Positions 1-8,537 are shown, counted from the stretch's first letter. The stretch is DNA of 64,000 nt from UBA7359 sp963976795 (GCA_963976795.1 CAXBLT010000012.1:1-64000); one strand, 5' to 3'. The notes: generated from the sequence alone by a model not told the origin. Made by a program: numbers and translations.

Positions 1-40
1 CTCCAAATGGTCTGCTTCTTGCTCTAATCATTGTTATATT

Positions 41-68
41 CAAACAGTTTTTTTAACTGTTTGTTTTT
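41..68 (+). terminator. Probable intrinsic terminator of the gene upstream of glnL
   Basis: A 9-bp perfect inverted repeat (CAAACAGTT at 41-49, AACTGTTTG at 55-63) with a 5-nt T loop is followed by a run of T (64-68). The stem is AT-rich, so it would be weak. In many Gammaproteobacteria the gene before glnL is glnA with a terminator between them. The upstream gene is outside this window, so that identity is inference. Confidence 0.5.
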
Positions 69-120
69 ATTGTATTTAATATCAATACTAATATATCAAC
101 TAGGATTAACACGTTAAGAT

Positions 121-137
121 CGCACTAAAATAGTGCA
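121..137. promoter_or_regulatory. NtrC-type operator overlapping the glnL leader
   Basis: GCAC-N7-GTGC dyad (GCACTA, AAA, TAGTGC) ending 15 nt before the glnL ATG. NtrC sites have the form TGCAC-N5to7-GTGCA, and this one matches in both arms and spacing. A possible -10 (TAAGAT, 115-120) lies just upstream, so bound NtrC would cover the transcription start and repress glnL, as described for glnLp in enteric bacteria. Site identity is inferred from the sequence match and from the neighbouring glnL-glnG genes. Confidence 0.6.
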
Positions 138-151
138 ATAATAAAGGTATC

Positions 152-1219
152 ATGGAAACTTCAGCCCAAGCGGCATTGCGTATCGTTGAACACTTAGCAA
201 CATCTGTATTGCTCTTTAATAAGGACCTGCGCCTTGTTTCTATTAACAGTGCCGGCGAAGGTTTACTGTCGGTTAGTCATAATCGTGTTGCGGGTATGCG
301 GCCGGATCAAATTTGGCCAAATTCAATGTTTTTTTATGAGTCGATTCAACGCTCATTGGATTCTGGAACAACCTGTATAGAACGTGGTGTGGATCTAAAC
401 CTGAATAACGGTCAGCAGATAAAAGTTGACTGCATGATTACACCTGTCGTTGTCGAGGATATTGCAGAAGAAATTTTAGTTGAGTTAATTGATACCCATG
501 CTTTTGTCAGGGTAATGCAAGAGGTGAATCAGGAAACCATACAAGCGGCGGCCAAGGAGTCTGTACAAGGCATGGCTCATGAAATTAAAAATCCTTTAGG
601 TGGGATCCGTGGAGCAGCGCAACTACTCGAACGGGAATTGAATAGTAAAGAGTTGCTTGAATACACCGGTATTATTATTAATGAGTGTGACCGTTTAAGA
701 AATTTTATTGATCGTATGCTAACTACGAGCATGCTTCCTGTGAAGTCAGATATGAATATACACGAATTGCTGGAATATGTGGTTTCAGTAGTGCGTGCAG
801 AGAACTCACAAAACCTGAATATCAGGAAAGATTATGATCCTAGTATTCCAATTATCAAAGCTGATCGTGAACAGATTATTCAAGCAGTACTAAATTTATT
901 GCGTAATGCAGTGCAGGAAATTGATAAAGACGGTCAGATCATTCTGGTTACACGTATTCAACGGCAGGTAACAATCCGACATCAATTATATCGGCACATA
1001 ATTGCACTTGACATTATTGATGATGGTCCTGGAATACCACCAGAAATTGAGTCTGGTGCTTTTTACCCTTTGGTAACTGGCCGTGCCGAAGGAACCGGGC
1101 TTGGTTTATCTATTGCCCAACAACTTATTCAATCACATGGCGGTTTAATAAATTATGAACGGAAAGACAACAAAACCTATTTCAGTATCTTACTCCCAAC
1201 GGAGCAATGCGATGAGTGA
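152..1219 (+). CDS. glnL: Nitrogen regulation sensor histidine kinase NtrB (GlnL)
   Basis: Cytoplasmic kinase/phosphatase that phosphorylates NtrC under nitrogen limitation and is controlled by PII protein. The 355 residues fit the family. An N-terminal PAS domain (about 8-120) is followed by the phosphoacceptor H-box MAHEIKNPLGG with His143, an N-box around Asn252 (NLLRNAV), G1 DDGPGIP at 290-296 and G2 GTGLGLS at 314-320. There are no membrane segments. The ATG at 152 has AAGG a few bases upstream. Its stop overlaps the start of glnG, so the two are translationally coupled. An NtrC-like operator sits immediately upstream, which suggests autoregulation. Confidence 0.96.
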   Translation: METSAQAALRIVEHLATSVLLFNKDLRLVSINSAGEGLLSVSHNRVAGMRPDQIWPNSMFFYESIQRSLDSGTTCIERGVDLNLNNGQQIKVDCMITPVVVEDIAEEILVELIDTHAFVRVMQEVNQETIQAAAKESVQGMAHEIKNPLGGIRGAAQLLERELNSKELLEYTGIIINECDRLRNFIDRMLTTSMLPVKSDMNIHELLEYVVSVVRAENSQNLNIRKDYDPSIPIIKADREQIIQAVLNLLRNAVQEIDKDGQIILVTRIQRQVTIRHQLYRHIIALDIIDDGPGIPPEIESGAFYPLVTGRAEGTGLGLSIAQQLIQSHGGLINYERKDNKTYFSILLPTEQCDE

Positions 1220-2618
1220 ACAAAAGAAAGTCTGGATAGTAGACGATGATAAATCAATTCGTTGGGTGCTAGAAAAGGCACTACAAAAAACAGACGTGGA
1301 TATTCAAAGTTTTGCAAACCCTGATGAAGTATTAAGAAAAATTCGTAACGAAGAACCGGATGTAATTATCTCGGATATTCGAATGCCAGGTATGGATGGT
1401 ATAACGTTACTAGAGAGGGTTAAGGAACAGTCTCCAAGCGTCCCGGTTATAATAATGACCGCATATTCAGATCTCGATAGAGCTGTTTCTGCATTTCAAG
1501 GTGGTGCGTTTGAGTATCTATCAAAACCATTTGATGTTGATGAAGTTGTTAGTCTGGTAAAGCGAGCTATTACTCATAAGCAGAACAATAGTACTGTTCC
1601 TGCTGTTGAGGCAATCGACGCTAGCACCTCTATTATAGGGTCAGCACCAGCTATGCAGGAAGTATTTAAAGCGATAGGCCGATTATCAAGTTCAAATTTA
1701 ACCGTCTTGATTACCGGCGAAACAGGAACAGGTAAAGAGCTGGTTGCTAGCGCATTACATGCGCATAGCCCAAGATCTTCTCAGCCTTTTATTGCGATTA
1801 ATACCGCTGCAATACCAAAGGATTTATTGGAGTCCGAATTATTTGGTCATGAGAAAGGTGCTTTTACTGGTGCTAGTGGACAACGACAGGGCCGTTTTGA
1901 ACAAGCTAATGGTGGCACGCTTTTTCTTGATGAAATTGGAGACATGCCTGCTGATTTACAAACACGTTTACTTCGTATTCTTGCACAAGGTGAGTTTTAT
2001 CGTGTTGGTGGACATACACCGATTAAAGTTGATGTACGTGTGATTGCTGCCACGCATCAAGATCTGGAACAACTTGTAAAGGAAAACAAGTTTCGCGAAG
2101 ATTTATTACACCGATTAAACGTTATTAGAGTTCATGTTCCATCATTGAGAGATAGGCGTACAGATATTGTTGAGCTTACTAATCATTTTTTAAAGAGTGC
2201 AGCGAATGAGTTAAATGAAGAGACCAAAAAACTATTACCTGAAACAGCTAACTATCTTGCAGGGTTGCCCTGGCATGGGAATGTGCGACAGCTTGAAAAC
2301 TTTTGTCGTTGGGTAACGGTAATGGCATCTGCTAGTGAGATTCATATTGATGATTTACCACCAGAATTAAAACAGGAGGCTGAAACAATTGAAGTATCTG
2401 GTGAATGGGAAACTACTTTTCGTAAATGGGTGGAATCCAGCCTATTAAAAGGTGACACAGAAATATTACGTGATGCTGTGCCACGGTTTGAATCGATATT
2501 AATAATCGAGGCTTTAAAAAGAACAGGTGGTCGACGTCAGGATGCGGCCAAGTTACTAGGCTGGGGCCGTAATACGCTAACGAGAAAGATCAAACAACTG
2601 GAATTAGACACGCAATGA
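1212..2618 (+). CDS. glnG: Nitrogen regulation response regulator NtrC (GlnG)
   Basis: Sigma-54-dependent activator of nitrogen assimilation genes and partner of the upstream kinase. Domains: receiver (about 5-120, acidic pocket Asp11/Asp12, phosphoacceptor Asp55, Lys105); AAA+ central domain with Walker A GETGTGKE at 169-176 and the sigma-54-contacting GAFTGA loop at 216-221; C-terminal Fis-type helix-turn-helix (last ~30 residues, GRRQDAAKLLGWGRNTLTRK). An in-frame start 19 codons upstream is possible, but ATG 1212 lies inside the glnL stop region (overlap), begins with the family-typical MSEQKKVWIVDDD and gives the usual ~468-residue length. Confidence 0.97.
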   Translation: MSEQKKVWIVDDDKSIRWVLEKALQKTDVDIQSFANPDEVLRKIRNEEPDVIISDIRMPGMDGITLLERVKEQSPSVPVIIMTAYSDLDRAVSAFQGGAFEYLSKPFDVDEVVSLVKRAITHKQNNSTVPAVEAIDASTSIIGSAPAMQEVFKAIGRLSSSNLTVLITGETGTGKELVASALHAHSPRSSQPFIAINTAAIPKDLLESELFGHEKGAFTGASGQRQGRFEQANGGTLFLDEIGDMPADLQTRLLRILAQGEFYRVGGHTPIKVDVRVIAATHQDLEQLVKENKFREDLLHRLNVIRVHVPSLRDRRTDIVELTNHFLKSAANELNEETKKLLPETANYLAGLPWHGNVRQLENFCRWVTVMASASEIHIDDLPPELKQEAETIEVSGEWETTFRKWVESSLLKGDTEILRDAVPRFESILIIEALKRTGGRRQDAAKLLGWGRNTLTRKIKQLELDTQ

Positions 2619-3037
2619 AAGTCGAGACATATTTATTTCATATAAAATTTTAATAATTACGTTTTTAATAGTACAAGCTTTGGTCATTGACAAATGGACA
2701 GACATTTCGAATGTAATATTCAGGTATTAAGGTTTATTGGCGCACACACGCACTTAAGAAAAAAGGAATGTGCTTTCCTGATTAATATAGAGAATTTGAA
2801 CCTGAAATAATAATCGATTAAGACTTGTTGTTTTTAGCCCATTCTGAATTTAACAACTCATAGCATCTTATTGATGGGGTGATGTTGCTGCAATTGATGT
2901 AGTTGTGCCAGACTGACACAGTTGTAAATCACATCGTTATGTTGCAACTGATGTTAAACATGAGGCCAAGAAGAGAGGTGGCAACAGTCTCTTTTTATCA
3001 AGACGGCCGCAACCTGAATAGTGACGTATATTGAAAA
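2619..3037. other. 419-bp intergenic region between convergent glnG and hemB
   Basis: No convincing coding sequence or tRNA is seen. A weak hairpin with T tail on the plus strand (AAGAGA 2971-2976, TCTCTT 2988-2993, then T) could terminate glnG transcription, but its 11-nt loop and low GC make this uncertain. A second small hairpin (AGGAA...TTCCT) lies near 2764-2779. The stretch 2880-2960 is rich in short TTGATG/TTGCAACTGATG near-repeats of unknown meaning. Confidence 0.4.
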
Positions 3038-4051
3038 CTAGGGGGCTTGAAGCCACCCTGCGACTTGCTTTGCGTAATAAGTAAAAATACCATCTGCACC
3101 TGCGCGTTTACAGGAAAGTAACGACTCAAGCACAGTGCTTTTTTCATCTAACCAATTATTTGCAGCAGCAGCTTTTAGCATCGCATACTCACCACTGACA
3201 TGATAAACATAAGTCGGACGACCGAAAGTAGTTTTGACGCGATAGACAATATCCAGATAAGGCAGGCCTGGTTTAACCATCACCATATCGGCACCTTCAT
3301 CTAAATCCAGTTCCGCTTCGGTGATGGCTTCATCGCTATTGGCAGGGTCCATCTGATAAGTATATTTATTACTGCTGCCTAAATTTCCTGCTGAGCCAAC
3401 GGCATCACGAAATGGGCCATAAAAGCTTGATGCGTATTTCGCTGAATAGGCAAGAATTTTCGTATTGGTATGATTTGCAGATTCTAAAGCGGCTCGAATA
3501 CAACCAATTCGGCCATCCATCATATCGGATGGTGCAACGATGTCTGCACCTGCCTCAGCATGAGATAAGGCTTGCTTAACCAAGACGCCTACAGTTTCAT
3601 CATTCAAGACATACCCACTTTTATCAGTTAAACCATCTTGACCAGAAAGTGTATAGGGGTCTAGTGCGACATCTGTTATTACGCCAAGGTTGGGGTAATG
3701 CGATTTCAACTCTCGCACGGCTGTTTGTATTAAGCCTGAGGAATTCCAGGCTTCGGCTGCATCATCAGACTTTTTTTCATCGGAAACGACTGGAAAAAGG
3801 GCAATTGCAGGTATCCCAAGATCGAGCAGCTCTTTAGCTTCTTCCATTAGCAAGTCAACACTGAGACGAGCTATGCCAGGCATCGAATCGATAGCTGTTT
3901 GTTGATTAGTACCTTCAATAATAAACATGGGGTAGATTAGATCGTCTACACTGATGGTAGACTCACGCATTAAGCGTCGCGAAAAATCATCACTACGCAT
4001 TCGACGAGGTCGTGATAATCGGGATGTCCCTTTATGTGAATTACCAGTCAT
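3038..4051 (-). CDS. hemB: Delta-aminolevulinic acid dehydratase (porphobilinogen synthase)
   Basis: Condenses two 5-aminolevulinate molecules to porphobilinogen in tetrapyrrole synthesis (cytoplasmic homo-octamer in the family). The 337 residues are full length. Both Schiff-base lysines are visible: Lys205 in AYSAKYASSFYGP and Lys260 in VMVKPGLPYLD. The metal-site segment at 128-140 reads VALDPYTLSGQDG, lacking the cysteine triad of zinc enzymes, so this is the Asp-rich, magnesium-type class. The His often found in that segment (DPYT.HGQDG) is Ser here. Divergent from the hydroxylase-like gene with an 84-bp shared promoter region. Confidence 0.96.
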   Translation of the reverse strand: MTGNSHKGTSRLSRPRRMRSDDFSRRLMRESTISVDDLIYPMFIIEGTNQQTAIDSMPGIARLSVDLLMEEAKELLDLGIPAIALFPVVSDEKKSDDAAEAWNSSGLIQTAVRELKSHYPNLGVITDVALDPYTLSGQDGLTDKSGYVLNDETVGVLVKQALSHAEAGADIVAPSDMMDGRIGCIRAALESANHTNTKILAYSAKYASSFYGPFRDAVGSAGNLGSSNKYTYQMDPANSDEAITEAELDLDEGADMVMVKPGLPYLDIVYRVKTTFGRPTYVYHVSGEYAMLKAAAANNWLDEKSTVLESLLSCKRAGADGIFTYYAKQVAGWLQAP

Positions 4052-4135
4052 ATGTGCTGAATTTTTGTTTATGATTAGGGTCTAGTAGTGTAACTCAAAA
4101 ACGGCATTGCAATAAATCATAAAAATTAAGCTCCT

Positions 4136-4957
4136 ATGTATGAAGTAACTCAATTTCAACTGTTCGTCATAGAAAATGAAGCAATATTGAGGCTATCATG
4201 TTTTTTCATTATGCTGTTCATTTTCATGGGGTTGCAATTAATCAGGCCCAGGCGTTTACCTGAGAAGGGTCGTTGGTATCGACAAGTGAATAATTTTTTA
4301 TTGTTGTTGATCGATATCGTGGTTGTTCGTCTCTTGGTGCCGTTGGCACTATTTGATGTCGCAGTTTATGCACATGGAGAAAATATAGGTCTCTTCAATT
4401 TCTTGGAAATACCTTTGTTAGCCAATGTTATCTTGACAATAGTTATCTTTGATCTGCTTATTTATGTACAGCATGTTATTACACACAAAGTTAACTTCCT
4501 CTGGAGAGTTCATCGCGTTCATCATATTGATCATGAAGTTGATGTCACTACAGGTATTCGTTTTCACCCCATCGAAATAGTGCTGTCAGTGCTTTATAAA
4601 ATGTTGGCGGTAGCCTTGTTTGGCCCCGTAGCATTTGCAATCATACTTTATGAAATATTATTAAATGCAGCAGCATTATTTACCCATAGTAATATTTTTC
4701 TCAAACCCGGATTAGACAGGTTTCTTAGAACTATCATCGTGACGCCTGACATGCATCGAGTTCATCATTCTGTCCTGAAAGATGAAACGAATAGTAATTA
4801 TGGCAATATATTTTCAGTCTGGGATAAATTATTTAAGACTTATCGCTTTTTACCTAAGGCAGGCTATGATGCTATGGTGGTTGGGCTCAATGAATTTATG
4901 GATCCCACATCAGGTCAATTATTACAATTATTGAAAAACCCCTTCATTAGCAGGTGA
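4136..4957 (+). CDS. Membrane fatty acid hydroxylase / sterol desaturase family protein
   Basis: Integral-membrane di-iron oxygenase superfamily; members hydroxylate or desaturate lipids and related hydrophobic substrates. The histidine clusters are clear: HVITH (113-117), HRVHH (126-130), His144, His184 in FTHSN and HRVHH (207-211). Hydrophobic segments lie around 18-36, 52-75, 95-112 and 150-180. At 273 residues it is a normal family length. It ends 3 nt before the ArsM-like gene, so the two are almost certainly co-transcribed. The substrate cannot be read from the sequence; pairing with an arsenic-type methyltransferase raises, but does not prove, a role in arsenolipid or lipid modification. 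Confidence 0.85.
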   Translation: MYEVTQFQLFVIENEAILRLSCFFIMLFIFMGLQLIRPRRLPEKGRWYRQVNNFLLLLIDIVVVRLLVPLALFDVAVYAHGENIGLFNFLEIPLLANVILTIVIFDLLIYVQHVITHKVNFLWRVHRVHHIDHEVDVTTGIRFHPIEIVLSVLYKMLAVALFGPVAFAIILYEILLNAAALFTHSNIFLKPGLDRFLRTIIVTPDMHRVHHSVLKDETNSNYGNIFSVWDKLFKTYRFLPKAGYDAMVVGLNEFMDPTSGQLLQLLKNPFISR

Positions 4958-4960
4958 AAT

Positions 4961-6082
4961 ATGAATAAAGAAAGTGCGGTTCTTGAACGCTATTCCGAAG
5001 GTGCAAATGAGCGCCAGGAGTCTCTGTGTTGCCCGGTAGATTATCAAACAGATTTGTTGAAAATATTGCCAGAAGAAATTATTGAAAAAGATTATGGTTG
5101 TGGCGATCCTTCGCGTTATGTTCAAGAGGGAGATATTGTTCTCGACCTGGGTAGTGGTAGTGGCAAGATTTGCTATATGGCAGCTCAACTGGTCGGCGAT
5201 ACTGGCAAAATTATCGGCGTCGATATGAATAATGATATGCTGACTTTGGCACGTAAATACCAAGCTGAGATGGCTGAGAAAATTGGTAGTGATCGTGTTC
5301 AATTTCTAAAAGGAAAAATTCAGGACTTGGCACTAGATGTTGACGCAATGGACGCATGGTTGAGATTAAATCCTGTTACGAATGCAGATGAGCTAGCAAC
5401 GTTAGAAGATTGGAAGCTAAAGTGCGCGCAACAATCGCCTTTAATCGCAGGCAACTCAGTTGATCTGGTGATTTCAAATTGCGTATTAAATCTAGTAAGC
5501 GATCAAGAGAAACAACAATTGGTTAGCGAGATTTTTCGTGTGACTAAACCCGGTGGTAGAATAGCAATATCAGATATTATCAGTGATGAAATAATTCCGG
5601 ATCATTTAAAAAATGATAAACAGCTTTGGAGTGGTTGTGTCTCCGGTGCGTTTCAGGAGCTGGAGATGTTGCAGATGTTTCAAGAAGCCGGTTTTATTGC
5701 CGTCTCCTATGACAAATGGTCAGAAGCACCCTGGCAAGTTGTTGAAGGTATTGAATTTCGCTCAGCAACGTTAACAGCGGTCAAACGAGAACAAACAGAA
5801 GCTGTTGATAAAGGTCATGCTGCTATTTATCGTGGACCATTTAGTTTTGTGATCGATGATGAAGGACATGAATTTCCTCGTGGGGAACGCATGGCGGTTT
5901 GTGAACGTACATTTAATATATTGAGTCATGAGCCATACAAAGAAAGTTTTATTGGCATCGCGCCTACTAAGCAAAAAGAGCCAACGGCATGGTCTCTGTC
6001 AGCGGGAACAAAAAGAGCTGCATCAGAAACCAAACAGGGGAGCTACTCGAGTAACGATAAATCACCTGATTCATGTTGTTGA
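4961..6082 (+). CDS. SAM-dependent methyltransferase, ArsM-like (arsenite methyltransferase type)
   Basis: Class I methyltransferase with SAM motif I LDLGSGSGK (61-69) and acidic loop VDMNND (88-92). Features recalling ArsM are the Cys pair 23-24, Cys47 in YGCGDPSRY, Cys174 in SNCVLNLV, and a terminal Cys-Cys (372-373). The long insertion before SNCVLNL and the C-terminal IYRGPF...RGERMAVCE segment match, from memory, a subfamily annotated as arsenosugar-type ArsM. ArsM methylates As(III) bound by cysteines. No ArsS radical-SAM partner, arsR or arsenic pump lies in the window, so the substrate is inferred. Starts 3 nt after the hydroxylase-like gene. Confidence 0.7.
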   Translation: MNKESAVLERYSEGANERQESLCCPVDYQTDLLKILPEEIIEKDYGCGDPSRYVQEGDIVLDLGSGSGKICYMAAQLVGDTGKIIGVDMNNDMLTLARKYQAEMAEKIGSDRVQFLKGKIQDLALDVDAMDAWLRLNPVTNADELATLEDWKLKCAQQSPLIAGNSVDLVISNCVLNLVSDQEKQQLVSEIFRVTKPGGRIAISDIISDEIIPDHLKNDKQLWSGCVSGAFQELEMLQMFQEAGFIAVSYDKWSEAPWQVVEGIEFRSATLTAVKREQTEAVDKGHAAIYRGPFSFVIDDEGHEFPRGERMAVCERTFNILSHEPYKESFIGIAPTKQKEPTAWSLSAGTKRAASETKQGSYSSNDKSPDSCC

Positions 6083-6182
6083 TTTTCAAGATAAACTTGC
6101 AGTTAGCGAAAAGAGTTAATTTCTTGTAAGTTTTAAAGAGTACATAAACACAGTAATATTCTGATTAAGAGATAACGTATAA

Positions 6183-6206
6183 CAATTTAGCAATTTAGCA
6201 ATTGAG
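6183..6206 (+). repeat. Three 8-bp tandem repeats at the folD ribosome binding site
   Basis: CAATTTAG (6183-6190), CAATTTAG (6191-6198) and CAATTGAG (6199-6206) run head to tail. The last unit runs directly into the GAGGGGG Shine-Dalgarno (6204-6210), which is 9 nt from the folD ATG. Slippage would change the leader but not the SD-to-ATG spacing. Confidence 0.7.
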
Positions 6207-6219
6207 GGGGAAGTTTTAT

Positions 6220-7086
6220 ATGAGCGCAACATTGATTGATGGGAAGGCAATATCTATAGCTGTCAGACAAGAATGGAAAGAACGAGCTGATAACCTGAAG
6301 GCAAAAGGTGTGCTTCCAGGTCTTGCCGTCATTATTGTTGGGGATAATCCTGCATCGAAACTTTATGTTAATAATAAGATAAAGGCGTGTCATGAAGTTG
6401 GTTTGCACTCTGAGGTCCATGATCTTCCCGAAGATGTATCAGAAAAAATGTTGCTGAAGTTAATTGAAGAATTAAATGAAGCAAAAAAGATAAATGGTAT
6501 TTTGGTTCAACTGCCATTACCAAAACATATTGATGACAGCAAAGTATTGGAAGCGATAAAGCAGGATAAGGATGTTGATGGTTTTCATCTCTATAATGTC
6601 GGCGCATTGATGACAGGTAACACGGTCTTTCCACCGTGCACGCCATTTGGTGTGATGCGGATGTTGAGTTATTGCAAAGTACCTATAGCCGGACAAAATG
6701 CGGTGATTGTTGGCAGGAGTAATATTGTTGGTAAACCGATGGCGATAATGTTGTTGCAGGAAGATGCGACAGTGACGATATGTACTTCGAAGACAAAAGA
6801 ATTGGAAAAGCATACCACTAATGCGGATATTCTGGTGGTTGCAACAGGACGACCGGAAATGATCAAGGCAGAACATGTTAAGCCAGGCGCGGTGGTCATT
6901 GACGTTGGCATAAATCGTCTTGAGAGTGGTAAGTTAGTCGGTGACGTTGATTTTGATGATGTGAAGGAAGTCGCTAGTTTGATTACCCCTGTGCCGGGTG
7001 GTGTTGGTCCTATGACGATTACGATGTTGGTTGCGAACACGGTTATGGCCGCAGAAAGAGACAGCGGCAATGTACCGACAGATTAA
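6220..7086 (+). CDS. folD: Methylenetetrahydrofolate dehydrogenase / methenyltetrahydrofolate cyclohydrolase
   Basis: Bifunctional cytoplasmic enzyme interconverting 5,10-methylene-, 5,10-methenyl- and 10-formyl-THF with NADP. The 288 residues match the family. Visible motifs: substrate/catalytic YVNNK (Lys53, preceded by ASKLY), QLPLPKHI, the dinucleotide-site GRSNIVGKP (about 167-175) and the C-terminal PVPGGVGPMT signature. I chose ATG 6220 over an upstream TTG (6202) because a strong GAGGGGG lies 9 nt before the ATG and the protein then begins MSATLIDGK as in relatives. Ends 10 nt from the convergent M48 gene. Confidence 0.97.
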   Translation: MSATLIDGKAISIAVRQEWKERADNLKAKGVLPGLAVIIVGDNPASKLYVNNKIKACHEVGLHSEVHDLPEDVSEKMLLKLIEELNEAKKINGILVQLPLPKHIDDSKVLEAIKQDKDVDGFHLYNVGALMTGNTVFPPCTPFGVMRMLSYCKVPIAGQNAVIVGRSNIVGKPMAIMLLQEDATVTICTSKTKELEKHTTNADILVVATGRPEMIKAEHVKPGAVVIDVGINRLESGKLVGDVDFDDVKEVASLITPVPGGVGPMTITMLVANTVMAAERDSGNVPTD

Positions 7087-7096
7087 TAAACAGATG

Positions 7097-7936
7097 CTAT
7101 TTTAAGTGAGTGATGAAATCGGGCAGAGCGACAGTTTTACCATTAGTTGGCCAATTATTTTTTTCAGCCTGTATTTTAATCGCTCTAATTCGGCCATCAC
7201 TTAAAGGGTGTGTGCTGAAAAACTCAGGTGTAAGGCTATCAGTTTCACCCCCCAAATTTAACAGTGCCTTAAACAATTCATCTGCGCCATTAACATGTCC
7301 GTAATATTCGGCTATCGCTTTTAATGCTATTTCATCAGCACGTTGTTCCTGTTTCCGACTAAAACTCAGCGCACTTAATGTCCCTGTTTCGGATACGATG
7401 CTACTAACAAACCGGTCAGTACTGCTACCTATAATTGCCGTTAGAAACAAACCAACGACGATACCGCGACCTAAGGCGACGATGGGATCCCGTTGCTGTA
7501 TGTGTGCAATCTCATGCGCAATCACCATCGCCAGGGCGTTTTCATTTGGCAATAATTCAATAAGGCCACGGTAGATTCTTACCTGACCACCCAGGCTGGC
7601 AAAAGCATTTTCTATTGAGTCATCAACATATGTTGTTTGTACGCTAATATCTTTAGTTAAATCAATATGCGGCAATAACCGTGATGTTAAATCGTTAAGA
7701 TAATCTTGAATTTCAACATTTTTCTCAGCCGGCTCAGAAAATTTAATTGTTCCAAGTAATTCATGTTCGATAGAAAAAGGAATATGCAAAGCAAGGCGTT
7801 CGGCAAAGAGACCAAGTAAAAAAACACATAGGACGATACTGCCTAAGACACCTATTGAAAGAATAAAGAAATCTTTTAAGGGATGTTGTTTGCTGGTATT
7901 AATTCCCTCAGGGATTTTTGGGTTGGAGTAGTCCAT
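7097..7936 (-). CDS. M48-family membrane-anchored zinc metalloprotease
   Basis: Peptidase of the HtpX/BepA/LoiP superfamily. One N-terminal membrane segment (about 24-45) precedes an extracytoplasmic catalytic domain with zinc motif HEIAH at 141-145 and the third-ligand glutamate region in QEQRADEIALK (about 196-206). The 279-residue length suits a single-anchor M48 protease without TPR repeats. No lipobox is seen, unlike LoiP. Such proteins degrade or assist misfolded envelope proteins. It is the last gene of a minus-strand run with two tiny membrane proteins and two YbjQ proteins, which suggests an envelope-stress setting; the substrate is unknown. Confidence 0.88.
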   Translation of the reverse strand: MDYSNPKIPEGINTSKQHPLKDFFILSIGVLGSIVLCVFLLGLFAERLALHIPFSIEHELLGTIKFSEPAEKNVEIQDYLNDLTSRLLPHIDLTKDISVQTTYVDDSIENAFASLGGQVRIYRGLIELLPNENALAMVIAHEIAHIQQRDPIVALGRGIVVGLFLTAIIGSSTDRFVSSIVSETGTLSALSFSRKQEQRADEIALKAIAEYYGHVNGADELFKALLNLGGETDSLTPEFFSTHPLSDGRIRAIKIQAEKNNWPTNGKTVALPDFITHLK

Positions 7937-7966
7937 AACTATTAAGTGTTAACATGCTGTCCTCAG

Positions 7967-8221
7967 TTACTCAGGTAAGGAATTATATATGTATGCGAAG
8001 ACAGCACCGCCAATACCGGCATCAACAATAGCATACAGAGTTCCAACAATAATACTGCTGGCACCTTGCATTGCTTCATAGCCTGGATAGATCGAAGCAA
8101 CAATGGTCAGAAACACCCCGCCATAAGCAGGCCAGATTAAGTTTGCTGTACTAACAATCAGAATGGCCAACCCCCAAAGGATGCTGCAGGTAAGCGCAAA
8201 TTTTTTGATTGATAATTTCAT
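7967..8221 (-). CDS. Small membrane protein (type often annotated as bacteriophage holin)
   Basis: 84 residues with an N-terminal hydrophobic helix (about 6-28), a middle hydrophobic stretch (about 33-42) and a third helix rich in Gly/Ala near the C terminus (IVDAGIGGAVFAYIYN). This pattern matches small chromosomal proteins commonly named bacteriophage holin in annotations. No phage gene is nearby, so a lytic role is unsupported. ATG 8221 is chosen over an upstream in-frame start because AGGAGGG (8231-8237) precedes it at good spacing. Lies 30 nt upstream of the M48 gene and 19 nt after the DUF6868-like gene. Confidence 0.75.
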   Translation of the reverse strand: MKLSIKKFALTCSILWGLAILIVSTANLIWPAYGGVFLTIVASIYPGYEAMQGASSIIVGTLYAIVDAGIGGAVFAYIYNSLPE

Positions 8222-8240
8222 AAACTTACTCCCTCCTGAT

Positions 8241-8483
8241 TTAAGCAATAATTCTCAAGGCAAGGTAGGGTGCGACATTAAACAGGATTATACTGAGTTT
8301 ATAAAAAGCGATTCCAGCATAATGAATGGCATCAAATTGTTCGTAACTGAGATTGAACCATTTCCCATGCATTCGATAGACCCAGTCATGGGCAAAAATT
8401 ATAAAGCTTGCCCACCACATTAATAATCCAAGATTAATGATAGCACTCCAACCTAGAAATTTAATCAGTAGTTCAATAGACAT
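8241..8483 (-). CDS. DUF6868-like small membrane protein
   Basis: 80 residues with two hydrophobic helices (about 5-30 and 52-78) flanking a conserved-looking soluble loop FAHDWVYRMHGKWFNLSYEQ. The arrangement and loop fit my memory of the DUF6868 family; its function is unknown. Preceded by a plausible Shine-Dalgarno (AGGAGAG) upstream of ATG 8483. It sits in a same-strand run between the YbjQ genes and the holin-like/M48 genes. Confidence 0.75.
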   Translation of the reverse strand: MSIELLIKFLGWSAIINLGLLMWWASFIIFAHDWVYRMHGKWFNLSYEQFDAIHYAGIAFYKLSIILFNVAPYLALRIIA

Positions 8484-8537
8484 GCTTTTTCTCTCCTGTT
8501 AAATATAGTGTGTAAGCTTTAATTTATTTCAGTATAG

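Noticed and set aside
1155..1211. In-frame 19-codon upstream extension of glnG
   Set aside because: It lies wholly within glnL; the ATG at 1212 gives the family-typical N terminus and length.
6368..7070. Antisense frames over folD (three of 92-133 codons)
   Set aside because: Shadows of a strongly supported gene; no motifs or start signals.
7967..8221. Phage lysis function for the holin-like protein
   Set aside because: No endolysin, spanin, integrase or other phage gene is near; the setting is a chromosomal envelope cluster.
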